Origin: Chitinophaga oryzae
Lineage (GTDB): Bacteria > Bacteroidota > Bacteroidia > Chitinophagales > Chitinophagaceae
Assembly: GCF_012516375.2 (NCBI RefSeq)
Contig: NZ_CP051204.2
Span: 2,108,001-2,172,000 of the forward strand
Length of the DNA stretch: 64,000 nt
Direction of reading: 5' to 3'
The position numbers were made by a program, and so were the translations under genes. The notes below the pieces were generated by a model. The model was given only the letters and a program-made list of their open reading frames with translations, did not search any database and was not told where the DNA came from. Positions 7,546 through 16,084 of the stretch are shown here, piece after piece; position 1 is the first letter of the stretch, and every line of letters begins with the position of its first letter.

Positions 7546-9213
7546 TTACCAGCCCGGGTTCTGTGTCAGCCTGCCGTCCGGGTAAAGGGCGATCTGGCCG
7601 CTCGGGATAGGTTCGAGGTAGTTTTTGTCTTTGAACTCCCGTTCAATCACCGGTTTAACGATGATATAACCATTGGCGTCCCTTTCCGCTTTTTCCGTAG
7701 TACCCGCGGGGAACTCCGGAATTTTGGCGCCTCTGATAATATCAGGGTTGGTGGCGGTATTCATGGCAGTGCCAAGTTTCCAGCGGAACAGGTCATATTT
7801 GCGGAAGCCGTCGAGCATCAGTTCAGACCTTCTTTCGCGCCTGATTTCCCAGATCAGGGAGCTTACACCGGTTTTGTTTTTGGCGTCGATGATTTCTTTA
7901 CCGCTTACGCCGGCGCTCTTGCCACCGAGGTATTCCAGCTTGGCCACGCCTGCGCGGGCACGGAGCAGGTTCACCGTTTTGTCCAGGTCGCCCTGGGAAA
8001 AGGCGTACTGGCCCAGGTCATTCAGTTCTGCAGCGGCTTCTGCGTAGTTGAGCAGCACTTCCGCCAGCCAGAACAGCGGCGCGTCGGTATCGCCTTTGCT
8101 GCCGTCGGTGCTGGCCACCTGCGGGTTCAGGAATTTGGCCGGACGGTAGCCGGTAGAAGTGGTAAGCCCTTTATTGGCTTTTCCTTTATATGCCAGCACG
8201 GTGTCCACAGACTGGATCAGACGGCCGTCGCGGTTGGTGAGCGTATGTTTCAGGTCCTCGTCGCCGGCATACTGGGGTGACTGGGCAATGGGCAAACCAT
8301 CTGTGCATACAAATGATTCCACGGCATCTTTGGAGATTCCATCCATTTGGGTACTGGTGCTCAGGTAGTTGATCAGGCTGTGACCGAGGTAGCCTACTAC
8401 ATATTTTTTGTAGAGGATGGCTTCCTTGTTGCCCGCCAGGTCCATGGAGTTGTAGATGGTCTTATACTGCGGGTTGAGGGTGAAAGGCCCTTTCATCAGC
8501 TGGTCGCCGGCATCTTTGGCAGCGAGCAGGAACTTCGCGCCGCCCTGTATATTGTGATACTTGCGCCAGGTCCCTTCAAACAGGCCTATACGGGATTTCA
8601 GGGCGAGCGCCACATATTTGTTGACAGTATTCTCCTGGTCTTTCGTGCGCAGGTTGGCAATAGCAAAATCCAGGTCCGCCAGTACGTTGTCCATCACCAC
8701 GGTACGGGAATCTCTTCCCTTGTACAGGTAGTTTTCGTCTGTAACATCCGGCACTTTGTCCATCCAGGGCACGTCGCCATATTCCCTTACCAGGATATAG
8801 TAGCAATAGGCGCGGAAGAAACGGGCGAAGCCTTTCCAGTGGTTTTTGGTCTCATCGGAGGTAGGCACCCTGTCGATGCGTTCCAGCAGCAGGTTGGCCC
8901 TGCGGACCATTTCAAAGTTCCATTTGGTGCCGCCGATATCGGAAGGAACGGTCAGCGTAAAGTTTTTTAAGCTGGCGCCTACCTGGTCGTCACTCAAAGA
9001 GGTAAAGTAAAAATCCCCAAAGGTGGCGTTGTTGCCATAACCTGAAAAGACGCTGTAGAAGTTCCAGGAGTAGATACGAACGTTGTCTTCTGACTTCCAG
9101 AAGTTGTTGTCGTCAAATTTATCAATCTGACCTTTGTCTACGTATTTTTTGCATCCGGTGCCGGTAAGCATGGCTGCAGCAAGTATAACGGGTAGATATA
9201 TACGTTTTTTCAT
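7546..9213 (-). CDS. RagB/SusD-family nutrient-uptake lipoprotein
   Basis: 555 residues starting at the ATG at 9213. A frame extension upstream to 9255 overlaps the end of SusC and is rejected, because the lipoprotein signal begins at this ATG. The signal peptide MKKRIYLPVILAAAMLTGTGC ends in a lipobox Cys near residue 21. The body shows SusD features: the helical SusD-like N-terminal region with FARFFRAYCYYILVREYGDVPW, and the C-terminal RagB part with WEIRRERRSELMLDGFRKYDLFRW. SusD lipoproteins form the lid of the SusC channel. The gene follows SusC by 11 nt. Confidence 0.95.
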   Translation of the reverse strand: MKKRIYLPVILAAAMLTGTGCKKYVDKGQIDKFDDNNFWKSEDNVRIYSWNFYSVFSGYGNNATFGDFYFTSLSDDQVGASLKNFTLTVPSDIGGTKWNFEMVRRANLLLERIDRVPTSDETKNHWKGFARFFRAYCYYILVREYGDVPWMDKVPDVTDENYLYKGRDSRTVVMDNVLADLDFAIANLRTKDQENTVNKYVALALKSRIGLFEGTWRKYHNIQGGAKFLLAAKDAGDQLMKGPFTLNPQYKTIYNSMDLAGNKEAILYKKYVVGYLGHSLINYLSTSTQMDGISKDAVESFVCTDGLPIAQSPQYAGDEDLKHTLTNRDGRLIQSVDTVLAYKGKANKGLTTSTGYRPAKFLNPQVASTDGSKGDTDAPLFWLAEVLLNYAEAAAELNDLGQYAFSQGDLDKTVNLLRARAGVAKLEYLGGKSAGVSGKEIIDAKNKTGVSSLIWEIRRERRSELMLDGFRKYDLFRWKLGTAMNTATNPDIIRGAKIPEFPAGTTEKAERDANGYIIVKPVIEREFKDKNYLEPIPSGQIALYPDGRLTQNPGW

Positions 9214-9224
9214 GTCTGTTTTTT

Positions 9225-12200
9225 TTAGAAGTTCACCTGTAAACCAAAGGACCATGTTTTCTGGAAAGGCCAGGTTCTGCCGTAGATAGAGCCTTCGCCG
9301 GTAGTAACTTCCGGATCGATGGGCACGCCAACATTGGAGAAAGTGGCAATGTTCTGGGCGCTGCCGTATATACGTAACCGTTGTAAGTGGATACGTTTGG
9401 CCAGTTCATCAGGCAGGGTGTATCCCAGGGTGATGTTTTTCAGGCGCAGGTAAGACAGGTTGAGCAGGTATTTGGACTGCGGATAGAAGTTGTTGCTGCC
9501 GTCCAGTTTGGCCAGGCCGGTCACGTTACCGCCGTTGTTGCCCGGAAAAGGATTAGGATATTTTGCATTCGGGTTGTCCGGTGTCCAGAAATCCAGCTGG
9601 TGATCGTACATGATGTCGTTGCCGCGGTACAGCGGGATGGCGATGTCGCCGAGGCCCCAGAAGTCCTGCTGGCCTACGCCCTGTAACAGCACATCGATAT
9701 CGAACTGTTTAAAGTTGCTGCCCAGTCTCAGGCTGTACTGATAGCGGGGACGGGAGTTACCGATTCTTTTCAGGTCGCCGTGATCGTTCAGGGTGCCTTT
9801 ACCGCCATTGATGACTTTATCGTCGTTCAGGTCTTTGTATTTAATATCACCGGGACCGTATTTGAAGTTGCCGCTGGCTAGTTTGGACTGGTCGGGGGAA
9901 CTGCTGACGTCATCTGCGGAAGTGAAGTAACGGTCTGTTTCGAAGCCCCAGATTTCGCCTACCACTTTGCCTTTATAGGCCTGGTTGATCAGCATGGAAG
10001 GGTTGTTCCATTCGGTAACAACGGTTTTATTGTCCCAGAAAGCGAGGGTACCGTAAACGGTCCAGTCTTTATTGATCTGGTAGTTACTACCGATGGAAAT
10101 CTCGTAACCGGTAGTACGCAGGGACCCGTCGTTTATTTTGGGTGCGCTGGCGCCGAGGAATGCGGGTACAGTACGGCTGGTGATCATGCCATTGGTATTA
10201 CGCTGATACCAGTCAAAAGTGATGTTGATGTTGTTGTTGAACAGGCTGATGTCTGTACCGAAGTCCAGTGTGTTTACTTTCTCCCAGCTGAGGGCGTCGC
10301 TTACAATAGCGGGGGCGTCTACGCCCAGCGCCAGGATGTTGCCGTTCATCCAGCCGGTTACGTTGCCGGTTTCCATGGAAGGAATGTAATATTTGCCACC
10401 CACGTCGAGGTTGCCGAGTGTTCCGTAGGAAGCACGGATTTTCATGTCAGACAGTACTTTTCTGTAGGGCTGCATGAAATTCTCTTCTGTGATACGGTAA
10501 CCGGCAGAAGCAGAGGGGAAGAACGCCCAGCGGTTGTTGACAGGGTAGGCGGAGGCACCGTCGTATCTGCCGTTCAGTTCGAGCAACCATTTGTCTTTGT
10601 AGGCATAGTTCACCCTGCCGAAGAAGCCGGCATATGCGTTGATATAGTGGAAGCCATTTACGGACTGGTCGCCGATGGCCAGTGTCAGTTCCGGCATGGA
10701 AGGATCGAGGACGTTGCGTTTGGTAGCGCCGAAGCCGAGGGTGTCGGTGTCTTCAGCGTTCATACCGGCCATCAGTTTCAGCTGATGGTCTTTACCCAGT
10801 TTTTTGTCGTAGGTAGCGTAGATATTGAAGGTGTTTACCTTAAAGCGTCTGCCGCCGTAGCTGGCAAAGTCCTGGCTGGTGGTGGCAACGTTTTCCAATG
10901 GCATGGTAGCTGACCAGTAGTTCCACAGGTTGATCTTGTTGGCGGTTTCATGCCTTACAATATTGTCGCGGCCAATGGTGTAGTCCGCACGGATATTCAG
11001 GTCTTTGGTCAGTTTCAGGGTAGCGCCCAGGTTCACGCGGGTGTAGTTGTCTACCACGCTGTTGGTGGGAGCGCCTCCCATCAGGCCGGCAGGCGTACGG
11101 AAGCCAACACCTTTGTAGGTGCCGTAAGGGAAATAGGCTCCCCAGCGCCACATGTACTGGAAGTAAGGCCAGTATTCAAACGGAAAATCATATTCATAGT
11201 TGCGGTACATCATCTTCAGGTCCACGTCCAGCCATTTGGTGGCTTGTGCGCTGATGGCGCCGGTGATGTTGTATTTCTTCAGGCCGTCCGGATTGGGTTT
11301 CATTACACCGCTGTTTTGGTTGTAACCGGCAGACAGGTAATAGGATACTCTTTCGCTACCACCCTGTACGTTCAGGTTGTGTATCTGCTGAGGCGTCCAT
11401 TTTTTGAACATGATATCTTTCACGTCCCATACACGATAGAACAGTGCGGGGTCGTTGGCAGTAGGCAGGTCGAAGTCTTCACCCGGTATCATCTCGTTGC
11501 TGGTGCGGTTATGCGCGTATTTAGCTTTCCAGTTTTTGATGCCGGCCAGCGTTTTGGCGTAAGACATGCCAAACGCTTCGGGGGCGAGGCCCGCGCGGGC
11601 GGCAGAGTTGATCAGGCCGGGCAGTTCTCTTTCGGGATCTGCGAAGTCGGGCTGGTTCAGGGGGGAGTTCCAGGCGAAGTTATTGGAATAGGTGATGCGG
11701 GTAGGCGTGTTGCGGGTACCGGATTTAGTTTTGATGAGTACTACGCCAAACGCCGCACGTGCGCCATAGATAGAAGTGGAAGCCGCATCTTTCAGTACAG
11801 ATACGCTTTCGATGTCTTCCGGGTTGATCAGGGTGAGGTCCGGTGTTTCCACGTTGTCTACCAGGATCAGCGGACGGCTGGTACCGTTCAGGGAGCCCAC
11901 GCCGCGGATGTTGATGGAAGGAGTGCCGGAAGCGAGGCCACCGTTGGAGAACTGGATGTTCAGGCCCGGGGAGATGCCCTGTAACGCCTTGGAAGGATCG
12001 GTGATCGGACGGCTCTGCATGGTTTTGCCGATATCCACCGTGTTCACTGCACCGGTGAGATTGGCTTTCTTCTGCGTACCGTAACCTACGACCACTACCT
12101 GTTCCAGTGAGCGTTCATCAGGGGAGAGCAGGACCTGCAGGTTTCCTTTACCTACCGGAACATCCTGCGGCTGATACCCGATAAAGGTGATGTGCAGCAC

Positions 12201-12398
12201 CAGCGTGCCTGCGGGCGCATCCAGGGAGAATTTGCCGTTGGGGTCCGTTACAGTGCCTTTTTTACCGGCTACCACGGTAGCGCCGATAATAGGTTGCTGG
12301 TTATTCTTGTCCAGTACGGTGCCCGTAATGATATTTTGGGCCCATGAACTCGCATAAACCAGCAAAAAAATGAAAGTGAAAAGTAGCCTTTTCTTCAT
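9225..12398 (-). CDS. SusC/RagA-family TonB-linked outer-membrane transporter
   Basis: 1057 residues with signal peptide (cleaved near SSWAQ, residue 21), a carboxypeptidase-regulatory-like domain (about 24-100), the TonB-box region EQVVVVGYGTQKK (about 104-116), a plug domain (about 118-235, with SINIRGVGSLNG and ASTSIYGARAAFGVVLIKT), and a 22-strand barrel ending in the terminal aromatic residue of FGLQVNF. There is no N-terminal STN domain, so regulation by a FecR/sigma pair is not indicated. It imports an unknown ligand with the downstream SusD. No glycoside hydrolase is adjacent. Confidence 0.96.
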   Translation of the reverse strand: MKKRLLFTFIFLLVYASSWAQNIITGTVLDKNNQQPIIGATVVAGKKGTVTDPNGKFSLDAPAGTLVLHITFIGYQPQDVPVGKGNLQVLLSPDERSLEQVVVVGYGTQKKANLTGAVNTVDIGKTMQSRPITDPSKALQGISPGLNIQFSNGGLASGTPSINIRGVGSLNGTSRPLILVDNVETPDLTLINPEDIESVSVLKDAASTSIYGARAAFGVVLIKTKSGTRNTPTRITYSNNFAWNSPLNQPDFADPERELPGLINSAARAGLAPEAFGMSYAKTLAGIKNWKAKYAHNRTSNEMIPGEDFDLPTANDPALFYRVWDVKDIMFKKWTPQQIHNLNVQGGSERVSYYLSAGYNQNSGVMKPNPDGLKKYNITGAISAQATKWLDVDLKMMYRNYEYDFPFEYWPYFQYMWRWGAYFPYGTYKGVGFRTPAGLMGGAPTNSVVDNYTRVNLGATLKLTKDLNIRADYTIGRDNIVRHETANKINLWNYWSATMPLENVATTSQDFASYGGRRFKVNTFNIYATYDKKLGKDHQLKLMAGMNAEDTDTLGFGATKRNVLDPSMPELTLAIGDQSVNGFHYINAYAGFFGRVNYAYKDKWLLELNGRYDGASAYPVNNRWAFFPSASAGYRITEENFMQPYRKVLSDMKIRASYGTLGNLDVGGKYYIPSMETGNVTGWMNGNILALGVDAPAIVSDALSWEKVNTLDFGTDISLFNNNINITFDWYQRNTNGMITSRTVPAFLGASAPKINDGSLRTTGYEISIGSNYQINKDWTVYGTLAFWDNKTVVTEWNNPSMLINQAYKGKVVGEIWGFETDRYFTSADDVSSSPDQSKLASGNFKYGPGDIKYKDLNDDKVINGGKGTLNDHGDLKRIGNSRPRYQYSLRLGSNFKQFDIDVLLQGVGQQDFWGLGDIAIPLYRGNDIMYDHQLDFWTPDNPNAKYPNPFPGNNGGNVTGLAKLDGSNNFYPQSKYLLNLSYLRLKNITLGYTLPDELAKRIHLQRLRIYGSAQNIATFSNVGVPIDPEVTTGEGSIYGRTWPFQKTWSFGLQVNF

Positions 12399-12701
12399 GT
12401 TTTTTAGATTTAGATGTTGGCTGTTTTAAAAGTTTTTAATTATAACGTGCTAGAAATTAGATAATTAAACTTTGTATGTTGATCGGTTACTGTTACAGGC
12501 AGAACGCAGCTTTTCACTCAGGTACACGGGAATCTTGCATTACTTTGCGTTTTTGTGCATGAAAGTAGGAAAAAAATGAATCAAAAAAAGGCAAATTACA
12601 GGAAAATGCGTTTATTTAATGTGAAAAGCGACTAAAACACGCACAATCAATTTGGATTAGATTTTTCTACATTTGTGAACAAGCAAAAAATTCCCCACAG
12701 C
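12399..12701. other. Divergent intergenic region between SusC and the DeoR regulator
   Basis: 303 bp holding the promoters of the leftward SusC operon and the rightward DeoR-type gene. Only the latter has a clear box (12668-12675). No exact minus-strand box was seen for SusC. The region is AT-rich with no long inverted repeat. Confidence 0.5.
12668..12675 (+). promoter_or_regulatory. -7 box of the DeoR-type regulator gene
   Basis: TACATTTG fits the Bacteroidota TAnnTTTG consensus. It includes the G of an in-frame GTG at 12675, which argues that this GTG is upstream of or at the transcription start and that translation begins at the ATG at 12702. Confidence 0.65.
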
Positions 12702-13451
12702 ATGTTGAAAGAAGAGCGCCAGGCGTTTATCATGAAGCAGATCAACCTGCACAATAAAGTGTTGTCAACCGATATCAGCGCCATGCTCAGTATTTCTGAA
12801 GATACCGTACGGCGCGACCTCAAAGAGATGGCGGAAGAAGGGAAAGTATTAAAAGTACATGGCGGCGCCATCGGCCGCTCCTTCCATTATCCGTTTGATG
12901 AAGGAAACTCTGTATATGCGCAGGCTGCCAAAAAACAAATAGCGGAAAAGACACTGAAACTACTGAAAAACGATATGGTGATCCTCACCGGCGGCGGCAC
13001 TACCATGATAGAACTGGCCAAAGCCATCCCGGTCAACCTGCGGGCCACCTTTTTTACCATCAGCCCCCTTGTGGCGCTGCAACTGGTGGAACACCCCAAC
13101 CTGACCGTTATCACCATCGGCGGCCAGCTGTCCCGCAGCTCCCATATTCATATAGGCGCCAGCGTTATTAACCAGCTGTCGGAGATAAAAGTAGACCTCT
13201 GCCTGATGGGCGCCAACGGCTTCTCCATACAGGACGGCATGACGGAATCGGACTGGGAAGTGGTACAGGTGAAACGGGCCATGCTGCGGGCCACCAACAA
13301 AATGGCCGTCCTCAGCATCGCGGAAAAACTAAATTCTTCCCAACGCATGAAAGTGTGTGACCTGAACCAGATCAACTACCTGATCACTGAACTGGAACCG
13401 GATAATCATTTCCTGGGCGCCTACCAGCACCTGGACCTGCAACTGTTTTAA
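12702..13451 (+). CDS. DeoR/GlpR-family transcriptional regulator
   Basis: 249 residues from the ATG at 12702; the in-frame GTG at 12675 lies within the -7 box. The N-terminal winged helix-turn-helix has the DeoR signature (LSTDISAMLSISEDTVRRDLKEM and KVLKVHGGAIG). The rest is a DeoRC sugar-phosphate sensor with LTGGGTTMIELAKAI and the ligand-loop region LMGANGFS. These proteins are usually repressors released by a phosphorylated sugar. It diverges from the SusC/SusD operon, which is its likely target (inference). Its stop codon overlaps that of the convergent EamA gene by 4 bp. Confidence 0.93.
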   Translation: MLKEERQAFIMKQINLHNKVLSTDISAMLSISEDTVRRDLKEMAEEGKVLKVHGGAIGRSFHYPFDEGNSVYAQAAKKQIAEKTLKLLKNDMVILTGGGTTMIELAKAIPVNLRATFFTISPLVALQLVEHPNLTVITIGGQLSRSSHIHIGASVINQLSEIKVDLCLMGANGFSIQDGMTESDWEVVQVKRAMLRATNKMAVLSIAEKLNSSQRMKVCDLNQINYLITELEPDNHFLGAYQHLDLQLF

Positions 13452-14338
13452 CCCGCCACCATCCTGCCGGTCCGGTGCTGCCAGCTAACGCGCGCCATCT
13501 GCAGGCCTACGGACAAAATAATACAGGCCAGGCCCGCATAAAAGGCGTTGTTGAGATGTTTGTTCTCATGAAAGAGGATAAACGCCAGCACAATGCTGTA
13601 TACCGGCTCCAGGTTAAAACACAGGTTGACGGTAAAAGGAGAGATCTTTTTCAGTGCATTCATGCTCAGCGTATACATACAGATCGTACACAGCCAGGCC
13701 AGCACCAACAGGTACATCAGGTCGGAAAAGCCCGGTATCACCGTGCTCACCGGGAAATAGCGAAGATAAAAAGGTAAGATCAGCGAGAGTACCACAAAAC
13801 CGGTGGACAACTCATAGAAAGTAATGGTATTGGTATCGAACCGCTTCACCAGCCGCTTGTTGTACACGGTGAACAGGGCGGCAAACATAGCGGAAATAAC
13901 GCCGAGCAGGATACCGGTACGGTACTGCGTATCAAAATGAAAGATCAGTAAGATGCCGAAAAGCGTCAGCATAGACAGCAGCATCTCCACCATATCCGGC
14001 CTGCGCCGGTTGATCAGCGGATCAAAAACAGCGGTAAACAGGCTGGTGAGCGAAAAACAAATCACCCCGATAGAAACATTGGAGTATTTAATACTGCCGT
14101 AGAAGAAAAGCCAGTGAAGGGCTACCACTACGCCGGTAGCGCCGATAGGTACGATCTCTTTAAAGGGAAGTTTGCGGAAAGTGCCCTGCAGGCGGAACAG
14201 GATATACATGGTCACAGCGGTAATGAGTAACCGGTACCATACCAGCAGTCCTTCATTGAGGGATATCAGTTTGCCTAAGATGCCGGTAAATCCTGCAAGA
14301 AATACAGAAAGATGCAGCTGTAAAAACGCTTTTTTCAT
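13448..14338 (-). CDS. EamA/DMT-family membrane transporter
   Basis: 296 residues with about ten hydrophobic segments in two repeated EamA halves (roughly residues 5-140 and 150-285). The first contains ALHWLFFYGSIKYSNVSIGV, typical of the drug/metabolite transporter superfamily. It probably exports or imports a small metabolite across the inner membrane; the substrate is unknown. The gene starts directly next to the inverted repeat at 14346-14441. Confidence 0.9.
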   Translation of the reverse strand: MKKAFLQLHLSVFLAGFTGILGKLISLNEGLLVWYRLLITAVTMYILFRLQGTFRKLPFKEIVPIGATGVVVALHWLFFYGSIKYSNVSIGVICFSLTSLFTAVFDPLINRRRPDMVEMLLSMLTLFGILLIFHFDTQYRTGILLGVISAMFAALFTVYNKRLVKRFDTNTITFYELSTGFVVLSLILPFYLRYFPVSTVIPGFSDLMYLLVLAWLCTICMYTLSMNALKKISPFTVNLCFNLEPVYSIVLAFILFHENKHLNNAFYAGLACIILSVGLQMARVSWQHRTGRMVAG

Positions 14339-14345
14339 AATTACG

Positions 14346-14441
14346 AATTACGAATTACGGATGACGAATTAAGAATTCAGGAGAGGCAATAACGCCATCT
14401 AACCTCCTCAATTCTTAATTCGTCATCCGTAATCCGTAATT
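14346..14441. repeat. Inverted repeat built of AATTACG heptamers (copy 1)
   Basis: Arms 14346-14377 and 14410-14441 (32 bp each, one mismatch) enclose a 32-nt loop. The arms contain AATTACG units and variants (ATTACGG, GACGAATTAAG). The right arm ends at the stop codon of the GT2 gene; the left arm sits just upstream of the EamA start. It belongs to the same family as 21280-21377 and 23386-23471. It may act as a terminator for the GT2 gene. Confidence 0.8.
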
Positions 14442-15182
14442 TCAATTGGTAACTCTTTTTTTGTAGTTGCGGAAGAGGCTCTGCCACTGAATTTTCAGTA
14501 CGCCCAGCACCCCTTCTTTGATAATGCCTTTGCTCATCTTGGAATACCCTTCGCGGCGGTCCTTGAAGGTGATGGGCACTTCGGCGATGGTAAAGCCCAG
14601 TTTCCAGGCGGTAAATTTCATTTCTATCTGGAAAGCGTAGCCTACGAACTGGATCTGGTCAAGATTGATGGCTTCCAGCACGGTATTGCGGTAACATACA
14701 AAGCCCGCAGTGGGGTCTTTTACCGGCATCCAGGTGATCATGCCCACATAGATGGAGGCGCCGTAGGAGAGCACCGCCCTGTCCCAGGGCCAGTTTTCGG
14801 TTTTCCCGCCTTTTACGTACCGGGAGCCTACCGCCACGTCTGCACCGCCTTTGGCGCAGGCGTCGTAGAGGCGTACCAGGTCTTTAGGGTTATGGGAAAA
14901 GTCGGCATCCATCTCAAAGATATACTCGTAGTTTCTGGCCAGCGCCCATTTGAAACCGTGGATGTAGGCAGTTCCCAGCCCTTGTTTGCCGGAACGTTCT
15001 TCCAGGAACAATTGTCCCGGATGTTCGCTTTGCAGTGATTTTACAATATTGCCTGTACCGTCAGGAGAACCATCGTCCACAATCAGGATATGGAAATTCT
15101 GCTGTAAGGAAAATACAGCGTCAATGATGTTACGGATATTATCCTTCTCATTGTACGTAGGAATAATGACAAGCTTTTCCAA
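14442..15182 (-). CDS. GT2 polyprenol-phosphate mannosyl/glucosyl transferase
   Basis: 246 residues of a GT-A fold like dolichol-phosphate mannose synthase. Motifs are VIIPTYNEKDNI at the N terminus, VDDGSPDGTG near 37-46, the metal-binding DADFSHNP near 95-102, and DRREGYSKMSKGI near the C terminus. It has no clear C-terminal membrane helices, as in the soluble DPM1-type enzymes. It likely links a nucleotide sugar to a polyprenyl phosphate for glycan building. Confidence 0.92.
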   Translation of the reverse strand: MEKLVIIPTYNEKDNIRNIIDAVFSLQQNFHILIVDDGSPDGTGNIVKSLQSEHPGQLFLEERSGKQGLGTAYIHGFKWALARNYEYIFEMDADFSHNPKDLVRLYDACAKGGADVAVGSRYVKGGKTENWPWDRAVLSYGASIYVGMITWMPVKDPTAGFVCYRNTVLEAINLDQIQFVGYAFQIEMKFTAWKLGFTIAEVPITFKDRREGYSKMSKGIIKEGVLGVLKIQWQSLFRNYKKRVTN

Positions 15183-15255
15183 TTCAGCCGATGAAGTTTT
15201 GTGTACTGCGAAAATAGTTCAATTACAACGCAAGATACCGCGTTCCTGAAAAATA

Positions 15256-16029
15256 TTACAGTTTTTTTAACATCATATTGTGATAGATTTCTGACAGTTT
15301 CTGCTTGGTATTCAGCGGAAAGTCAGCCTTCATCATCCAGTCATAGTATTGAGGCTCAGCCTTCAGCACTTCTTTCACCGGCCGGCCTTTGTACTTCCCG
15401 AAGTTGAATACTTCCTGGCCGCCCTGCATCACGATACGGCGGGCAAAGTCGATATACTCTTCTTCTTTGGTAAAGTCTGCCAGTCCTTCGATGTCCTGTT
15501 GCAGGTTCTCGTAACGGCCCAGCTGGGCTTCCAGGATCTCGTAGGTGGCCAGCGCATCGGCTTCGGCACTGTGTGCATTTTCCAGCTGTTTGTCGCAGTA
15601 AAATTTATAAGCGGCGGCCAGCGTCCTTTTCTCCATCAGGTGGAAAATCCGCTGTACGTCTACAAAACGGCGTTTGGACACATCGAATTCCATGCCGGTA
15701 CGCAGGAACTCTTCCACCAGCAGCGGAATATCGAAGCGGTTGCTGTTATAGCCTGCCAGGTCACAGTTTTCCAGGAACATTTTCAGTTCGTTGGCAGCCT
15801 GTTTAAAGGTAGGCGCATCTTTTACGTCTTCGTCCTTAATGCCATGGATGGCGGTGGACCCGGCGGGGATAGGCATTCCGGGGTTGATGCGTTTAACTTT
15901 CGACTGTGTGGTTTTATCAGGAAATACTTTTATGATAGCGATTTCAATGATACGGTCTGTGGCCACGTTCGTACCCGTCGTTTCCAGATCAATTACGGCC
16001 AATGGCCTTTTGAGGAGCAAAGAAGGCAT
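15256..16029 (-). CDS. DnaQ-like 3'-5' exonuclease
   Basis: 257 residues. Residues 8-180 are a DEDDh exonuclease: the Exo I motif DLETTG (about 14-19), an Exo II region with NSNRFDIPLL, and the Exo III motif HSAEADA (about 152-158). The C-terminal segment FNFGKYKGRPVKEV followed by YYDWMMKADFP resembles the small domain found at the end of ExoX-like nucleases. A role in DNA repair or end trimming rather than as a polymerase III subunit is inferred, because the replicative epsilon protein normally lacks that tail. Confidence 0.9.
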   Translation of the reverse strand: MPSLLLKRPLAVIDLETTGTNVATDRIIEIAIIKVFPDKTTQSKVKRINPGMPIPAGSTAIHGIKDEDVKDAPTFKQAANELKMFLENCDLAGYNSNRFDIPLLVEEFLRTGMEFDVSKRRFVDVQRIFHLMEKRTLAAAYKFYCDKQLENAHSAEADALATYEILEAQLGRYENLQQDIEGLADFTKEEEYIDFARRIVMQGGQEVFNFGKYKGRPVKEVLKAEPQYYDWMMKADFPLNTKQKLSEIYHNMMLKKL

Positions 16030-16031
16030 GC

Positions 16032-16070
16032 TATTTAGAAATTTAGAAATTTAGGAATTTTGAAATTTGC
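16032..16070. repeat. TTTAGAAA-type tandem words in the exonuclease leader
   Basis: A short run of imperfect 8-mers (ATTTAGAA, ATTTAGGA, ATTTTGAA) between the -7 box at 16072 and the exonuclease start codon. It has the look of the other AT-word repeats in the window but no inverted partner nearby. Confidence 0.5.
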
Positions 16071-16071
16071 G

Positions 16072-16079
16072 CAAAGGTA
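16072..16079 (-). promoter_or_regulatory. -7 box of the exonuclease gene
   Basis: CAAAGGTA on the plus strand reads TACCTTTG on the minus strand, a match to TAnnTTTG, 42 bp before the exonuclease ATG. No good TTTG element was seen at the usual spacing. Confidence 0.55.
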
Positions 16080-16084
16080 GCGTA

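Noticed and set aside
10950..11984. 344-codon plus-strand frame inside SusC
   Set aside because: Antisense shadow of the transporter gene.
12675..12701. GTG start for the DeoR-type regulator
   Set aside because: The GTG overlaps the TACATTTG -7 box, so it is unlikely to be in the mRNA; the ATG at 12702 is preferred.
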